Below the pieces are notes generated by a model. That model was not told the DNA's origin, did not search any database, and saw nothing but the letters and a program-made list of their open reading frames with translations. A stretch of 64,000 bases of DNA from Pampus argenteus. Taxonomy: Eukaryota; Chordata; Actinopteri; Scombriformes; Stromateidae. A program made the position numbers and the translations under genes. Position 1 is the first letter of the stretch. Every line of letters starts with the position of its first letter. Location of the stretch: assembly GCA_036937835.1 (NCBI GenBank), contig CM072874.1, positions 14,150,001 through 14,214,000 on the forward strand, written 5' to 3'. Shown piece after piece: positions 25,800 to 39,556 of the stretch.

Positions 25800-27687
25800 A
25801 ACCTATCCATGTTTTAAAGGCCACAGAGTCCAGAAATGCAGACTATTCCAGAATCAGCGCATCTTCCAAATTCTTAGTCTACAATCTCTCAGTATTTCTT
25901 TATTCAAATGTTTGAATAAAAAGCCAAAATCACTGTGTTGAGACAATTTATTAGAAACATTATTTAGTGTCCCTATAAATAATACAACAAAAACACAATC
26001 CTTTAAATGACGCCAAGATATAATTAACAAAATGTTCATGTTTTCTCCAGTGACAACAATGAGGACAAAATTAAACTGTGACTTTTCATACATGTGTAGT
26101 CAATATGGAAATGTGCAACAATGTTTACAGCTTTTGGGACTTGTTCAAGATTAAAAACATAATAAATCAGTTTTTGTTTTTGATTGAATGCCACTAACAG
26201 ATGACTGAATGTGGTGGAAATTAGACCTATGAAAACACACACATTCCTTTGACAGCATCACTGTATTTATCTGCCTCCCTCCCACCTCTAATTTCCATTG
26301 CTAAAGCTGGTGTGATTTCTTTCTCCTAGTACTGCAGTGCTCATCTGTGATTGGGCATATGCCTGTGACTGCTGCTGTTACTGCAGCCACTTCATGATTT
26401 AATCAGGATGAAACACACTTTGACTTTGTCACTGTTTCTATGTGTGGTCCTCTCCTGCTGCTTTCCTTTCTACACCTTTCTCCTTGACTCCTTCATCCTC
26501 CTCTCCCTCCCTCTGCTATTTCTTCATCCTGTTGCCCCTTTCCCAAACTTCCATCTGTGTGCTTTAGTACCAAGTTTGCTGGCAGAACCATTCGCCTCTT
26601 GTATATAATGCAAGTCACTCAGGTATGCATCTCTGTGCATGAACACACATAGACACGCATTCAAATTGTTATGCATTTGCACCATGCATGCAAATACACT
26701 AGCACACACTAACACACACGCACTGATCTAACCCTTAAGGGAATCACACAGCTGTCTGGGCACCTGGTGATCCATTCTAAGTGCTGTCAGTTGTCATGCC
26801 CATCTAATTTACAGCCCAGGTAAACAGTTTCAAACCCACTTTGTTGGGGGAACTGACATCAATCTTGGGTTAATTGTTTGCTCTTTCCTCAAGGAGTTCA
26901 GCATCATGTTAAGTGGCCGTCTGTGTTCTGGGCTCAAACACAACCATGTGGTGGAAGCCTGAAATATGACGTATCTCACAATGACATTTACACACTACTA
27001 CTATGTTGTTGATGTACTACTAATACAGACTGTGACATCATCTATGAGATGTTTTGTGCAGAGGATAAAATACAAGCTCTATAAGCTGGTGTAAGAATGT
27101 TTCAAATCCATAAATATGAGAGTTGAAATAAAATGATAAAGAGAGTTGTAATAAAATAGTTATAATAAAATTTGTCAAAAAACTGGGGACAAACATGGAT
27201 TATACTAACGCAATTAGTCATTAATAATTGTACAGGTAGTTGACATTAATGATCTTAATCTTTTTTACAATCCTGTTAAAATGTTAAAAATAAACAGCTT
27301 CTGCAGCTTCCACATTGACTTTAAATGATGTTGGCAGGATATATACGTCACTCTTTATTGATTGTAAAGGTCAAGATAACACCCCGAGCAAACAAAACGT
27401 GAACACAATGTCTGAATAATAAGGTAAAATGAAATTTGTGTTTTTTTTAATATTTTCCCTTCTCAATGTAATGTTTTAAAATTATAAAAGGCAACATTGC
27501 TTCAAAGGTGAGGAAATGAGAACCTGCATTTGCAATAAAACTTAATTTTAGGAAACTTAAATTGTATGTAATTTTATGTTATTTGAACTACCGCTGTTTG
27601 CTAAACTGTGCTTGTTGAGTCTTTTTATTGTCCTTTAATTCATCTACTCTCCATAGAAAATAGAAGGCAAGTGGCTACTAGATCTAG

Positions 27688-28636
27688 CAGAGCTGGGGGA
27701 CTCGAATCACATGACTTGACTCGAGTCAGACTCGAGGGGTGCAACAAGCAGCATTACGACTGTTTGGTATTTTCCTGACCGTCTGCTTTTTGTGTCACGT
27801 TAATCTGCTGCTGCTTTATGAGTTTATCAACAGGATCAAACTAAATACTTCCTGCAGATGTGCTGCTGCAACAACGCTCAATTCTTAACATATAGATAAT
27901 TTATTTCAATTAAACACAACTAAAATCGGCACAGACAATGTTTAATGTGGTTAAAGTCAGTAAATCAGTCTGCATTGATCTATGGATGAATGTAGGTGAT
28001 TCTTACACACAGCTGATCGTTGTATTTACCATCATTAAATGACCTGAAAACAACACCAGACTACAGTACAGCCCAACACACCTCTACACACACCAAACTG
28101 GCCTGATATAACTCAATATTCTGCTGTTTTGTAAAGGAGACATCGGGTTAACATCATAGCCTCTTTTCCATCTTTCCAACTTTTCTGCATCTCATTTTAA
28201 ATACATTGCAATGTAAACACTGTTGTACAACATTAATTACTAAATCAATGCATTTACTTTTTTTGTTATTATAATAACTGATGAAATAAACTACTCTATT
28301 TGTCTTGGGGTGTAGATTTGTAGTGATGTGTGTTCAAGTGATGAATCTCTCAACCATCCAGACATTTTCTAAAGAAAAGCTTTCCATTTGTACAACTGTT
28401 TCTGACCAAGAGAGTATTTATTATTTATCCATATACACATTCGCCCAGTCGTTTTGTTGAACCAAAATAGCAGGTGCACACTCATACAGTCTGTGTGCAC
28501 AAGACCATAAGGTTCTTTTTTCCTTATACTGAAAGACATCTTGACTTGCTTGATTCTCATCACAGTAATTTGGGACTTGAAAGTTGAAGGTTAAGACTTG
28601 AGATTTGCACACATATGTGACTCACTCTCACCTCTG
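27688..28636. mobile_element. hAT-like non-autonomous DNA transposon, about 949 bp
   Basis: The left end is CAGAGCTGGGGGACTCGAAT and the right end is the complement of CAGAGGTGAGAGTGAGTCAC, which gives terminal inverted repeats of the CAGAGGTGGG type seen in hAT elements. Next to the left end is TTGACTCGAGTCAGACTCGA, and next to the right end are GGGACTTG and AGACTTGAGATTTG. These words recur in a common teleost family of this kind. The flanking 8-mers agree at 5 of 8 positions (AGATCTAG and GTAACTAG), a possible decayed target-site duplication. No transposase frame is present inside, so it would depend on an enzyme in trans. Confidence 0.65.
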
Positions 28637-31600
28637 GTAACTAGGTCTCTTCTATGTTGAGAGGAAGTCAGGGATACAAACTCAGATATTTAATATGCCT
28701 GCTGTGTTAAACAGACCTGAACCATGCAGTAGTAGACAGTAGACAGAACAAGCAGTATAAGTAATGAGTTGAACTCCAAAAAGTGCATGTCTTTATTTGC
28801 GAAAACTCTGTACACCCCCCAAAACTTTACCAGTTTAATCTGTGCTTGTGTGGACAGCCATGCACTTTGTAATTAGGCCATCTGCATCACGTTCTTCTAC
28901 AGTGCAAGAATCAGAATTTTAAATGTGTCATTGTGATTGATGAGCAGTATTCATGAATGCAAGGCTTCCCTCTTAAATTACCATATAATTTCCATGAATA
29001 TATGCAGATTGATCTGTCCAGGAATCACAGCTCCAACGTCTTCCAAGGAAACATTAATACTAAATGTCATCAAATGGTGCTTTCAAGCTCATTTTCTGTG
29101 CACAATTCAGGCTCAAGATTGTCAGCTTTTAGGAAAAGGGCTACCTTTTGGCCCAGTTAGAACATACAGACAGCGGTAATGCAAAATAAATGGCTAGGAT
29201 AATGAGAGTTTTCCGACTCCCACGTAAAGTATTTTGGAATAATTTTTTGAGGGGTTAATGCTTTTCTTAAACAGCCGATTATGCAGAACATAATCAGTGT
29301 CCAGTTCCAGAAAAAGATTATACAGTACTTCAGTTGAAGATTGAAAACTAACTATTATTTCATTCATTTTGTAGTTAGCGTGCTTTGTTTTAACAGAAGT
29401 TTGAGTCCCTTAAACAATAGTTTGGAGTTTGCTCTATTTTTATGTTTTACATATTAAGACAAGATCTCTAATTAGTGCAGCTTATAACAAAAGCAACCGC
29501 AGACAAATGTCAACCAAATTATAAAAACCCACTAAAAAGATTAAACCTGTTCACATAATGAAGAAAAAATGTTTTTAAAAAATCTTGGTGCTAATTACAG
29601 TATTAAAAAATACAAGAAATTAAGTTTTTTGAGGTGAGAGGAGATATGATGTAGCTCAGGTATTAAGGTTATATGAGTTGCTTTTGAAAAGTTTTCAGCC
29701 TACAGCGGATAATGTGGTGTGACTCTGCAGTTTTACTGGAGTTGGAAGATAATTTCATTGTTGGGGACCGAGTGATGTGACAAGGTAACAGGCCTTTGTA
29801 CTGATGGGAGGGCTAAGCTGCCAGTGGTGAAAAAAATAAAATTGGGAGGTGGAAACACAGTACCGATACTCATTAGCAAGCAAAGCTATTTACTTTTTAC
29901 AGACTGATTTAAAGGGCAAATTTTATGTGTCGATTTGAACTCTGGAAAGTTACTCCTTTATTTTGGTTCATGAAAAAAAAAACCATTGGAAGTGAGATGG
30001 AACTCAAATGACTGTACTGAGAGACATAAAATTGCAGGTTTTGATATTGTTCCAGGTGAACTGCAATCTAGACCAACGACAGGAAACAATTCCACAGAGC
30101 CACGGTTGAAAAGCCTTAGAATAACAACATAAACTGAGGGCAAATTTGAAGTCAAGACAACAAATTCAAAGTACACTCAACTGAAGCTGAGGTTCATGGT
30201 CTCTTTTTGTTTTTAGCTATTACAGCTAAAGAGCACCCACTAGTTCATAATACTGGTTTGTGGTTACAGGTTTGGTATCAGAGTCTTTCACCTGCAATTG
30301 AGACAAAGCAATTGTACTTTGAGGAGGACAAAGTGAATTCAGCTTGTCTCAGCTGCTATCAGTCTTTGATTTCAGCCATAGTAGCTTCACAAGAAATACT
30401 TATACCATTACTGTACTCTGTCACTGCATAATCACTTTCCTAAAACATATTATTTATAATGAAAGCTTTTTCAAATGTCACATTGGCTAATACTCAATCA
30501 AAAATCAAAACTGCATAAAGTGAAACTGGAAAGATGATAAGTGCATAATCAACTTTAAAAGAAACAAGAATGTTTAATCAAATCCCAGGAAAAACAGGCA
30601 CACTGATAATGGAAAGGACAAAATGGTTTTAATAGCTGGTGAACACACAAACACACTTGCGCATACCTGAACCACACAGAAACAAAGGCTTAGAACATCA
30701 AAGCCGGGTCTCAGTGTTTTCATCATGTGGAGAGCCAGCTGCTATCTAATAACACCACCACTGTTCTTTGTTCATGAAAAGCACGGAGTTGAGATGGGAA
30801 AAGAACTGGGAGGAATAATAAGACAACAGTATCCTTCAGAAATTTCCATCAGAAAGTCATTTTCCATGTGATATCCAGCGAGATTCGAGTGATAAAAAAT
30901 CCCTTATCCTACTTCCTCCCTTCTATCTTGCACCTTACATCTAACATAAATAGACTGACCTCGACTTAAAAAAAACCCAACAATAATCATTCTTGAAATT
31001 TAAGTAAAACTGTATTTTTGGGGTGGGGGTCTGTTCTGTTACTGTACAGAACAGTGACCTCAAGCAATTCCCTCATGCTGAAAGTTAGCTCCTGTGCCAA
31101 CACTAACTAACTAACAAGATTATTGTTCAGTGAGACTGTGAAGATAGAAAAGCAACCACCATGAAAAACAAGACAACAGACCCTCGCTGAGACTTTCCCA
31201 TCCCAGATACTGTCTCACAGGCAAATTATTAGGCAGATATTGGTCAAAGCTGGTTTTCATTTTAGTAAATCTCAATTTCTAAATCATAATTTAGATTATA
31301 TATTATATAACCCAGGGGTGCAGCACATATGACATACAGATATTAAGTACAGTTATACAAATAAACTTGACATGAGCTATAATTATAAAAATAATTATAT
31401 ATAACAAAACTCTCAGAGGTAAGTAATATCACTTTATTATACAATCCAATAAATGTTAATGTTAATTCAGAAAAAGGGTTAGGGTTAATTACTATGATTC
31501 ACCTCCTATAAAAAATAAACATATAAACACAAATATGGTTAATTTTTACTTAATAGAGCACTTCAGCAGGTTAGATCTCTATAATGTATGTTGATTTTAT

Positions 31601-32118
31601 ATATATCATGTCTTTGTATAAGACTGTAAATTTGGTTCCATAAAAACTGAGAATTGTAATGCCACTGACATTAAGAAGGGGAATGTAAAACTACCGGCCA
31701 ATCAGTAACACAAATCACACCTTTGCATACAACGGCCTTATGGGAAACACACATAGAATCCCCAAAAGGCATCAGCCAACAGACTACACACACACTCTCA
31801 CTTACACACAAACCCTCACATACACACAGAAAGCCAAAGACTATCCAGAATAATGCTTTCCAAATATTGTCCCAGTGCTCCATCAGCTTGCCAGGGGTGT
31901 ATCATGATGAACAGTGTTTGCCTAGTTGGAAGCCATCATCAGCTACCGAGGGAAGTGTTCAGAGCTCTGAGTGGCTGTGTCCTGGAGTCCCACCTGCTCT
32001 TTGGGAAGGAACATCCTCAGGCAGAAACCACTACTGCCTTCTCCTCCACCCAAGCGGAAATCTATTCATCAGCTGCTATAATGAGCTCATGCACAGCCTT
32101 GTCTACTGTACAGACTAG

Positions 32119-32136
32119 CACGCACGCACGCACACG

Positions 32137-32181
<45 letters not shown>

Positions 32182-32189
32182 GCACGCAC

Positions 32190-32251
<62 letters not shown>

Positions 32252-32257
32252 ACACAC
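32119..32257. repeat. 139-bp CA-rich microsatellite with CG interruptions
   Basis: An alternating purine-pyrimidine tract made of (CA)n broken by several CGCA units in two clusters (about 32119-32140 and 32175-32200) and near its end. The long Thr-His and Val-Cys frames on both strands are artefacts of the repeat. Confidence 0.98.
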
Positions 32258-35252
32258 TATTGGGGTACGTTCAAGTTTCAAGTCCATTCATTTCCTACAT
32301 AGCAAAGCAAAGTTTTCCACAGGGTGGACAATGGATGGTTTTTTGGATGAGAACAGTTGGCCACAGCTGGCCTTTCTGCAGTCAGCAGCCACACTGATTT
32401 CAGTGCTCCCCTGTTTCCTTATGATGATTTAGTTTATGGCAGGGGAAATTTGAATAATGCACTGAAAAATTATATTTCTAAGTACTTGTAATGATCGTAT
32501 ATTTAGATTTCGAATCGAGTTTGACTTGTTTTAAGTATAGATCAGATTATCTAATAATGCATGGTTGACTTTATTCAAGTAAAGGTCACTTGCCTTGTTT
32601 AAATGTTTTGTGTTCTTATCAAGGTTTAACCTTTTGGCATGAGGGTAGATTCACATCATTCATTATTATTTATCAAATTTTAAGATTTATTTTTTAATTT
32701 TATACATGTTATATGCGTCATTCCATTGATAACAATAGCAATATATGCACACAGTTTTAATGGCAATTCCCGATAGTCGTCTATTTCAGTCTGCCCCCAA
32801 ATGGTGGACCAGCTGACGTTGCCATGGCTGGAGCCACACCAACAGATGGTTGGCATGGTAATTCAGTGGTTAGAACAAATAACTGAATTAACTTTTAATT
32901 CATTCTTGGTGCTAACTAATTACAGTATTTTGACTCATGAAAATATATAAACGAAAACACTGAGCAGTAAAAAAAATTCAGTGCCAGTCAAAACTGTATT
33001 GTATATCTTTCCTTTTAAGGCAATACATTTTGTGTTTCTCCAGCATTCCTAATGAGGAATCAACGGTTGGGTAGACTTAAAGAAAGACAGAAAAGAGGAG
33101 TAACATAATACACATAATAAAGAACTGCCAAAGCAGTCTGAAAGAGGGTGATAAGGAAGGGACCTCATGAGAAAGTCATAAAGAAGATACCAATCGTCTA
33201 GAGACTTCACATTATTCAGTCTGGGCACTGGTCTTCAAAGAGCGTCCATTCATGCTGTGAGACCTTAGGTCACCATTCTCTCATAAGTTTCTTGTGTCAA
33301 GCGGGGCTCCACGTGTGGTACTGACGGCCTTGGTGGAGCAGGTCACATACTACTTTGTAAATGAGACTCTCCAATCCTTTTCACAGACAGATACAGTAGC
33401 GCAGCATGGCTGATGGTGAGAGGTTATTCTCTGTTTGGAGCCGTAACTAAACCTCCAGGCTTAGTATTAATAATAGTATTGGATTTTTTTAACGTTAAGG
33501 AGAGGGTGTTTTATGTGAGCTTGTTTAGAAAATTTTCCCAGAGAGACAGATCTAAAAAAAAACCAAAAAACTGTATTTTTCTGTTTTTTTTCTGTCATTC
33601 TAAGACCTCCATAGTGTCTTCAACAACAGGTTGCACAGAGGCTGATTAACAGATAAACCATGTATCTCGAGACTCCGCGAATGAACAAGATTACGCTGAT
33701 GCCCCCTGTGAAAAAGTCTTGGCCTAATGTGAGACCCCAGAATTTAGATGAAAACTAAGCACTTCAAAGTATATAGCAGCCAAGCTAATGTGATCAATTC
33801 TTTCACTTCTTTCAATTTCTCTTTCACCCACAAGCATTTTTCGTTTTCCAGTGCCTCAAGAAATACCTTACATTGCAGAGTTTAAATGTAATCTATTTGA
33901 TCCACACTGCAGTAATGGGTTAGACTTCTTTGGCATGTCTTAAATGATCTGAACACTCTGGTTCTTTTCTCTTTTCCTTAGATATTTCCCTTCCTCTTGT
34001 GGCCTTGATAAATCGGCATTTTAAATGCAATGTTTCATACAATAATTTGCCACTTCAGAGGGGAAATTAACATTTCCTTACATAATGACAAGCTTGGCCT
34101 TTTGCAGTAATCGAGGCTTTGGGGAGGGTAATGGAAGAGTAAAGAAATGAGACAGAGTCCCCCATAGACATGTACTAACAGCTTTTAGACTTGTCTTTGA
34201 AAAATGTGAAAAATATATTGTTCTTTAAACTAGAAGTGACACATTAACATGTGTGCTATGTGATAGGTCTAGTACAATGTGAGAGAGGGAAATGGACATA
34301 TTGTGTAAACCTCCACTTGAAAATTTTTTTATTTTTGATTATATTGTTTTTTGTCATGCCATGATGTCATAATACTGATCTGTAAATAATAGTTAATTTA
34401 TGTTTCCCTCTAGACATAACAAAAAATCTGGTAATCGGAAATCTTGAGGCATTCTCTATGCTTCCCATTTGCCTGTGTCTTCGCTTCTCTCTGTACACCT
34501 GCTGTCAGACTTCTGTAATGCAGCAGCTGTTGTAGATGACATTGTGGGGTATTATATACATGATCAAATGTCACAACACTCTGTGTCTGACCAATTCAAT
34601 GCAGTATTTCTGTATACTGTAGTTACTGTGTAATTTCTCACTCATGTTCAGTCCCTCTTGCCTGTGTCTTGGTAGTTACAACTGCAACAATTGTATAATG
34701 GTGTCCAAAATGTAAGCACTATTACCTTTGCTAAAACATCAAGAACTTAATCGCAATGATTGTGTCTTAAACCCCTTGTCATTTGGTACATTAACACCAT
34801 TTTATGTGATTATCTTAATTCTAAGTGAAATGTCCATAGTATTTACCTGTCTGCTTTACTTTTGCTAGACATTTACATTAATGATACATGAGACTACACC
34901 TGTCAGAGATATTTCAGTTAAGCTGGAATTTGCAAAGCAAATGTAATGTCTCACTTTTTAAAGTTTTGTTTACAAAGTAAAGAAAACCTACCCAACACCT
35001 TTGCAAATCATATCTCATACACCACAAATGCATGAACAGATATAGTTCAGTATCAGAGTGCTTTAAAGAAAATGCAAGGTGTTGCCTCCTTTTTGTCATT
35101 TGCATGTGTTCCCATGGCAACAAACCAATAGTAGCAAAGCATCTACACTAGAAAACCATTTTATCACAGCCCTTAAACTCTTTATGGTACTTCTGCTACA
35201 TGCAGCAGAAGTAGTAATGAGAAGTGAAGCAGAAGTGGCTGGTATGTGTTTT

Positions 35253-35288
35253 TAGTCTAGCTTAGTCACTTAGTCTAGCTTAGTCACT
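35253..35288. repeat. Perfect 18-bp tandem duplication
   Basis: TAGTCTAGCTTAGTCACT occurs twice in a row without mismatch. Confidence 0.95.
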
Positions 35289-38200
35289 CATTTTATAAAT
35301 TTTCTGCCCAGTTGTGGGCCGTGGTGACAGCAGGTTAAGCCAAATTGCTTAAGAATTGTTCTTCTCCCCAACCATGCCATCCAGCGCCTCCTAGGAAAAC
35401 CTGTGGTATTCGCTTACTGGCATTGGATGTGATGCTCGTACTATCTGGACCGGATGCTTTCAACACAAAGAGCAGTGGTCAATATCCAGAGCTCACGGCC
35501 GGAGGTGACGGATGGAACGTAGATGCATCTCATTGACTTGTGTGAAAAAAAATAGCATCATTTTCAATCTGCATTTTGCATGTCATCCCGTTATACTTTT
35601 GCCAATTACAATTTTGCTCAATTAAAGCTTGAATATGGTGAAGCCCATATAGTCCACATAATTTGCATCTTAATATGAACAGTGTACATGTTATTAGTCT
35701 TTCTGCAAGTAGAGTGTAAACCATGAAGAAAAACACACAGCAAACTGTCATCATGATGACTTGTTTTTACAAGGGCACTGTCCAAATTAGGAAATGAGGC
35801 TCTGCTCTGAAAGACGTATGAAACTCACATTTCAAGACTCATATCCACCTTTATCCGTAAGGTGAGAGCTCTGGATCTGCCAGCAGGCAGATCTATGGTT
35901 CACACCAGCGGGGGAGCCACACCATGAGGCACAGCTTCTGTAGAAGAGGGACCAGCAGCAGTCAAAGGCATGGCTTTAGGTTACTCTTAGTTTGCCTGAT
36001 CAAAGACCTGGAGCTAAAGGGGCTCTGCAGGGGTAGTAATGGTTTAGGAGATTGAATTTTAAGGGAGGTTTCAAGGTCTTAATAAGTGAAGAATTGTGGT
36101 GTCTTTAAATCTGCTATGAAAACTGTTGAAACTTTTTTTGAACACCCAGGTACAACACAGTATCATCTAAAAATGTTCAGGGATTTTTATAGATTTTTTA
36201 AAATCTTGGATTGTTTAAACATTATAATTTAATTGCCGTTCTATGAGAAAATGTATTGGGTTTTTTTGGACAAATGAAATATAATACATTCTGAATATGT
36301 AAATTTAACACGCAAATACTGAATATTGTCGGTATGGTACGCCATGCCAGCTCTCTAGAAAAATCACTCATGACAAGGTCCATTCCATTTAGTGACCATT
36401 CAGGGACTTTCCATCATCTCAGATGATACTCATCAGCAAGTTTGACTAATTATCATGGAAATGCATTTTTCTTTATTTCTTCATTTTCAATGAAAATTTC
36501 TTAACTGTAATACCGATTTGTAGGACAAGACAATGGTATCACATATTTTAATATACATATTTATATTGTATATGAAAAATATATTGGGACAATGATGGAA
36601 ATAAGTCTTGGATTGTATTGTTCCATCCCTGATAAAGCCTCATATGTTTGTGTGTTATGTGTTTTAAAAGAGTGTTCTCAATAAATCTAAAGTAAAAGCT
36701 ATTCATTTATAATTACAATTATGATTAGCACCAACAGGTAATTGTACACGTAGATTTCATTAACAATTAATGTCTACTGTGGGTAGAACTCTGAGGAAAC
36801 TCAAGAAAGCATGGGAATACGTTGCAAAGATTTAAACACAGCTCTATCCACTGAGTCACTATACTATCCCAGGGTGTATCATACCGATAGGAAGGTTACA
36901 GGACATTTAGCTTTACCTCTATTAGTCATTTAGACTAAGAAAGACTGACTGTAGGCTGTCAAGCATAGACGCAGTTCCTACACACATAAATCTGGCCAAT
37001 GTCAACAGCAGTTTATTGCAACTGTGTTGCCATGTGGCTTTGCTTGCTGGAGATTTCACAGAGAAACAAGCTCTCAACAGGTTGCTTCTGTATTTTATTT
37101 AGTTTTGAAAATTAGTTTGTCCAGAATTCAGATTTAATTGGAATTAAACACAAATATATGGGATTGTGCACCACTCCTGCTGTTAGATTAACTGGGTCTA
37201 TAAATGCCTGCTGAGGTAATCACATTAGGAAAATGTGTGTATTATGAGAGTGCATGCAAGCATTGATATATATAGCTGTGTATGCAAGTCTGTCTGTCCT
37301 GGCTGTGGGTTCCTGTGAGTGCACATCCATTTAGATTAACCCATTCCACACTAGGTCAGTGCAAACATGTAATTAGGAATTCATCACCTCGTTTTTCTTC
37401 ATACCTGGTAATATCTAGCCATGTCTATCGTATGTGTGCTCTCTCAAGAGAGCCCTGAAATATATTACCTGTTAATGTGATATAAATTTCTCATTTAAGC
37501 CTCAGACATGGACCAGCAAGTGAGTAAAAGCCTGTGAAGTCTTTGTTCAGAGTGTATGTGACAAACTAATCACACCAGATGCTCACATTTAGTGCTGATG
37601 CCCCTACCTTCTTGTAAATCTCTAATTAACACTGTTGATCCTTGTGTGTTGCTAAATTAAATCAGAGAAGATCTAAGGGATGATTCAGAGCCTGTTATTG
37701 ATAATAGGCTTCAATTAATTGAGTGCTCTTGAAGCATCAATCCTGCCTCAGTGGCAAGCACCTGTTTGAGTAATTAAGCATCTTGTGTATTCAGTCACAG
37801 GCACAGCTCCCCTACTGACTGCATCAAAGATGAGGATTAAATACTGTGTGCAATGCAGGTTGTACTAGTGACATTTTTTCAAATAGGATGAAGATGCAAC
37901 CGTGACATAGTCAATGCAACTAAAGTTGCAATATGCTTTTTCTTTTTTAAATTTAATACCATGGGTGTAGAAATTGACATATATGAGACAGGAAACCCAT
38001 ACAGCAGTAAGAAATAAAAGATATATAACATAACATCTATCGGACTGTAGACCATGTAATTAGATTTGTTTTGAATTTTCAGAGAGGAAATACAATACAC
38101 ACATTCACCAAACTCAGAACCCATCCGCTATCTGTCTAACGATGATTTACTCTTTGGGGGCAACAGCAACATATTTTGTGGCTTTCGGTGTAGCAAGCAG

Positions 38201-39295
38201 ATGTACAGATATCCAGGACTTCCTTTTCCGTTTTCCAGATGTTGTTTACAATTTGATTACCTAATTGAGACAGTCCAGACGACATTTCAAGTAATTTCTA
38301 TAAACAAATATATGCCATTGATTACAGATACATTTTTTAAAAAAACTGTTTACTACCATGCAACCAAAGCTCACTCAAACATCATTGGTCAATACTATCT
38401 CATCTACAAATGGAAACCAGAAATCTACCAGAACCTAAATCTTGTCCTGTTGCCTACAGATATCTGCATTCATATGCAGACATCTGTTTATAGATTACAC
38501 ACCCACTAAATGCACACCAGTCTAAATTACTTGCAGGAAATGTTCAGCTGCAGCCAAACTTCAATCTTTGCCTTTGAGTTCTACAAGAGAGCTGTTCAGC
38601 AAGTTCACATTAAGCATAATAATGTTAATGCCAATACACTGTACAAACTCTATACACACCCAGCAGCTGTGAACTATTTGGGGAAGCAATGCAGTGGCCT
38701 GAATCACCATCACAAAGCTCAGGAGACAGTACCTCTTTGTGTTTGACAGACAGATTACTGTAGGCTCTATGTAGGACGGATTGGGATGTAACAGAGGGAC
38801 AGTCATGGTAAGATGGGTTGGAACATGGGGGAAGGAGGGAGCACTCAATGCACTGACTGACTGGCAACAGAGGGTTGCCTTCAGGGTGTCAGGGGAAGAA
38901 GAATAAAGGGAAGGTGAGGAAAGTAATGTAGCCATGAAAGTACTGAGGTGAAATATTGTAAGATAGAGAGTGAGTAAAGTGGTGGTAGAGACCTACTTGA
39001 GTGCGGAAGCACAAGAGAAGAGGGAAAATCAAAGGGAGAGTGATTCCTTTAGGCTGATTGAAGTGTTAGTAAAACAAACATTTCTTGAAGGCATAGCTGC
39101 TATGAAGGCAATAATGATCTTAAGGAGTGAAGCAAGAATTTCAGTTTTCCTGGTTAAGTAATGTTAGACTGAAGCCAACTTAAAAAGACACAATGAATGA
39201 AATAACCAATTTGTTGCCACTTTTTTATTTAGACTTTCCCACTTTACTATTCATGTTTGGATGTTAGCTAATATCCAAGATGCTGCTCATCAACG

Positions 39296-39556
39296 TCTAA
39301 CAAAACAAAAAGCAATGAGAGAAGAAGGACTGAGATGTGATGACTGGAAAGAGAGGAGAAAAGTATAGCGTAGCAACTCTGGATGAAAGAAGAGAAAAGA
39401 GGAGAATACGGACGAGTAGCATGGGGCCTCAGGGATGACGAGTGAAGTGGATGAGTGAATAAGTAGTGAGGACAGAAGGAGGGGGAGTGGCGAAGAGAGG
39501 AGGATAAAGGAGAGGAGCAGAGGGGAAGGGAAGGGAAAGGAAACAGTGGAGGGCTT
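39296..39556. repeat. Purine-rich (GA-rich) tract
   Basis: About 260 bases strongly biased to A and G on the plus strand, with words such as GAAGGGAAGGGAAAGG and GAGAGGAGG. The opposite-strand open frame rich in Ser, Pro and Leu (39290-39610) is explained by this bias. A short GT tract follows at 39709-39727. Confidence 0.7.

Noticed and set aside
31031..31054. CTGTTCTGT/ACAGAACAG inverted pair resembling a steroid-receptor element
   Set aside because: The half-sites are in the reverse arrangement with a 6-base spacer, not the AGAACAnnnTGTTCT form; probably chance.
31476..31487. Telomere-like GGGTTAGGGTTA (and GGTTAGGGTTAA near 52832)
   Set aside because: Only about two units each; such words are common in dispersed teleost repeats and do not indicate a telomere.
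31853..32302. 149-residue open frame and opposing Val-Cys frames
   Set aside because: Both are products of the long CA/CG repeat.
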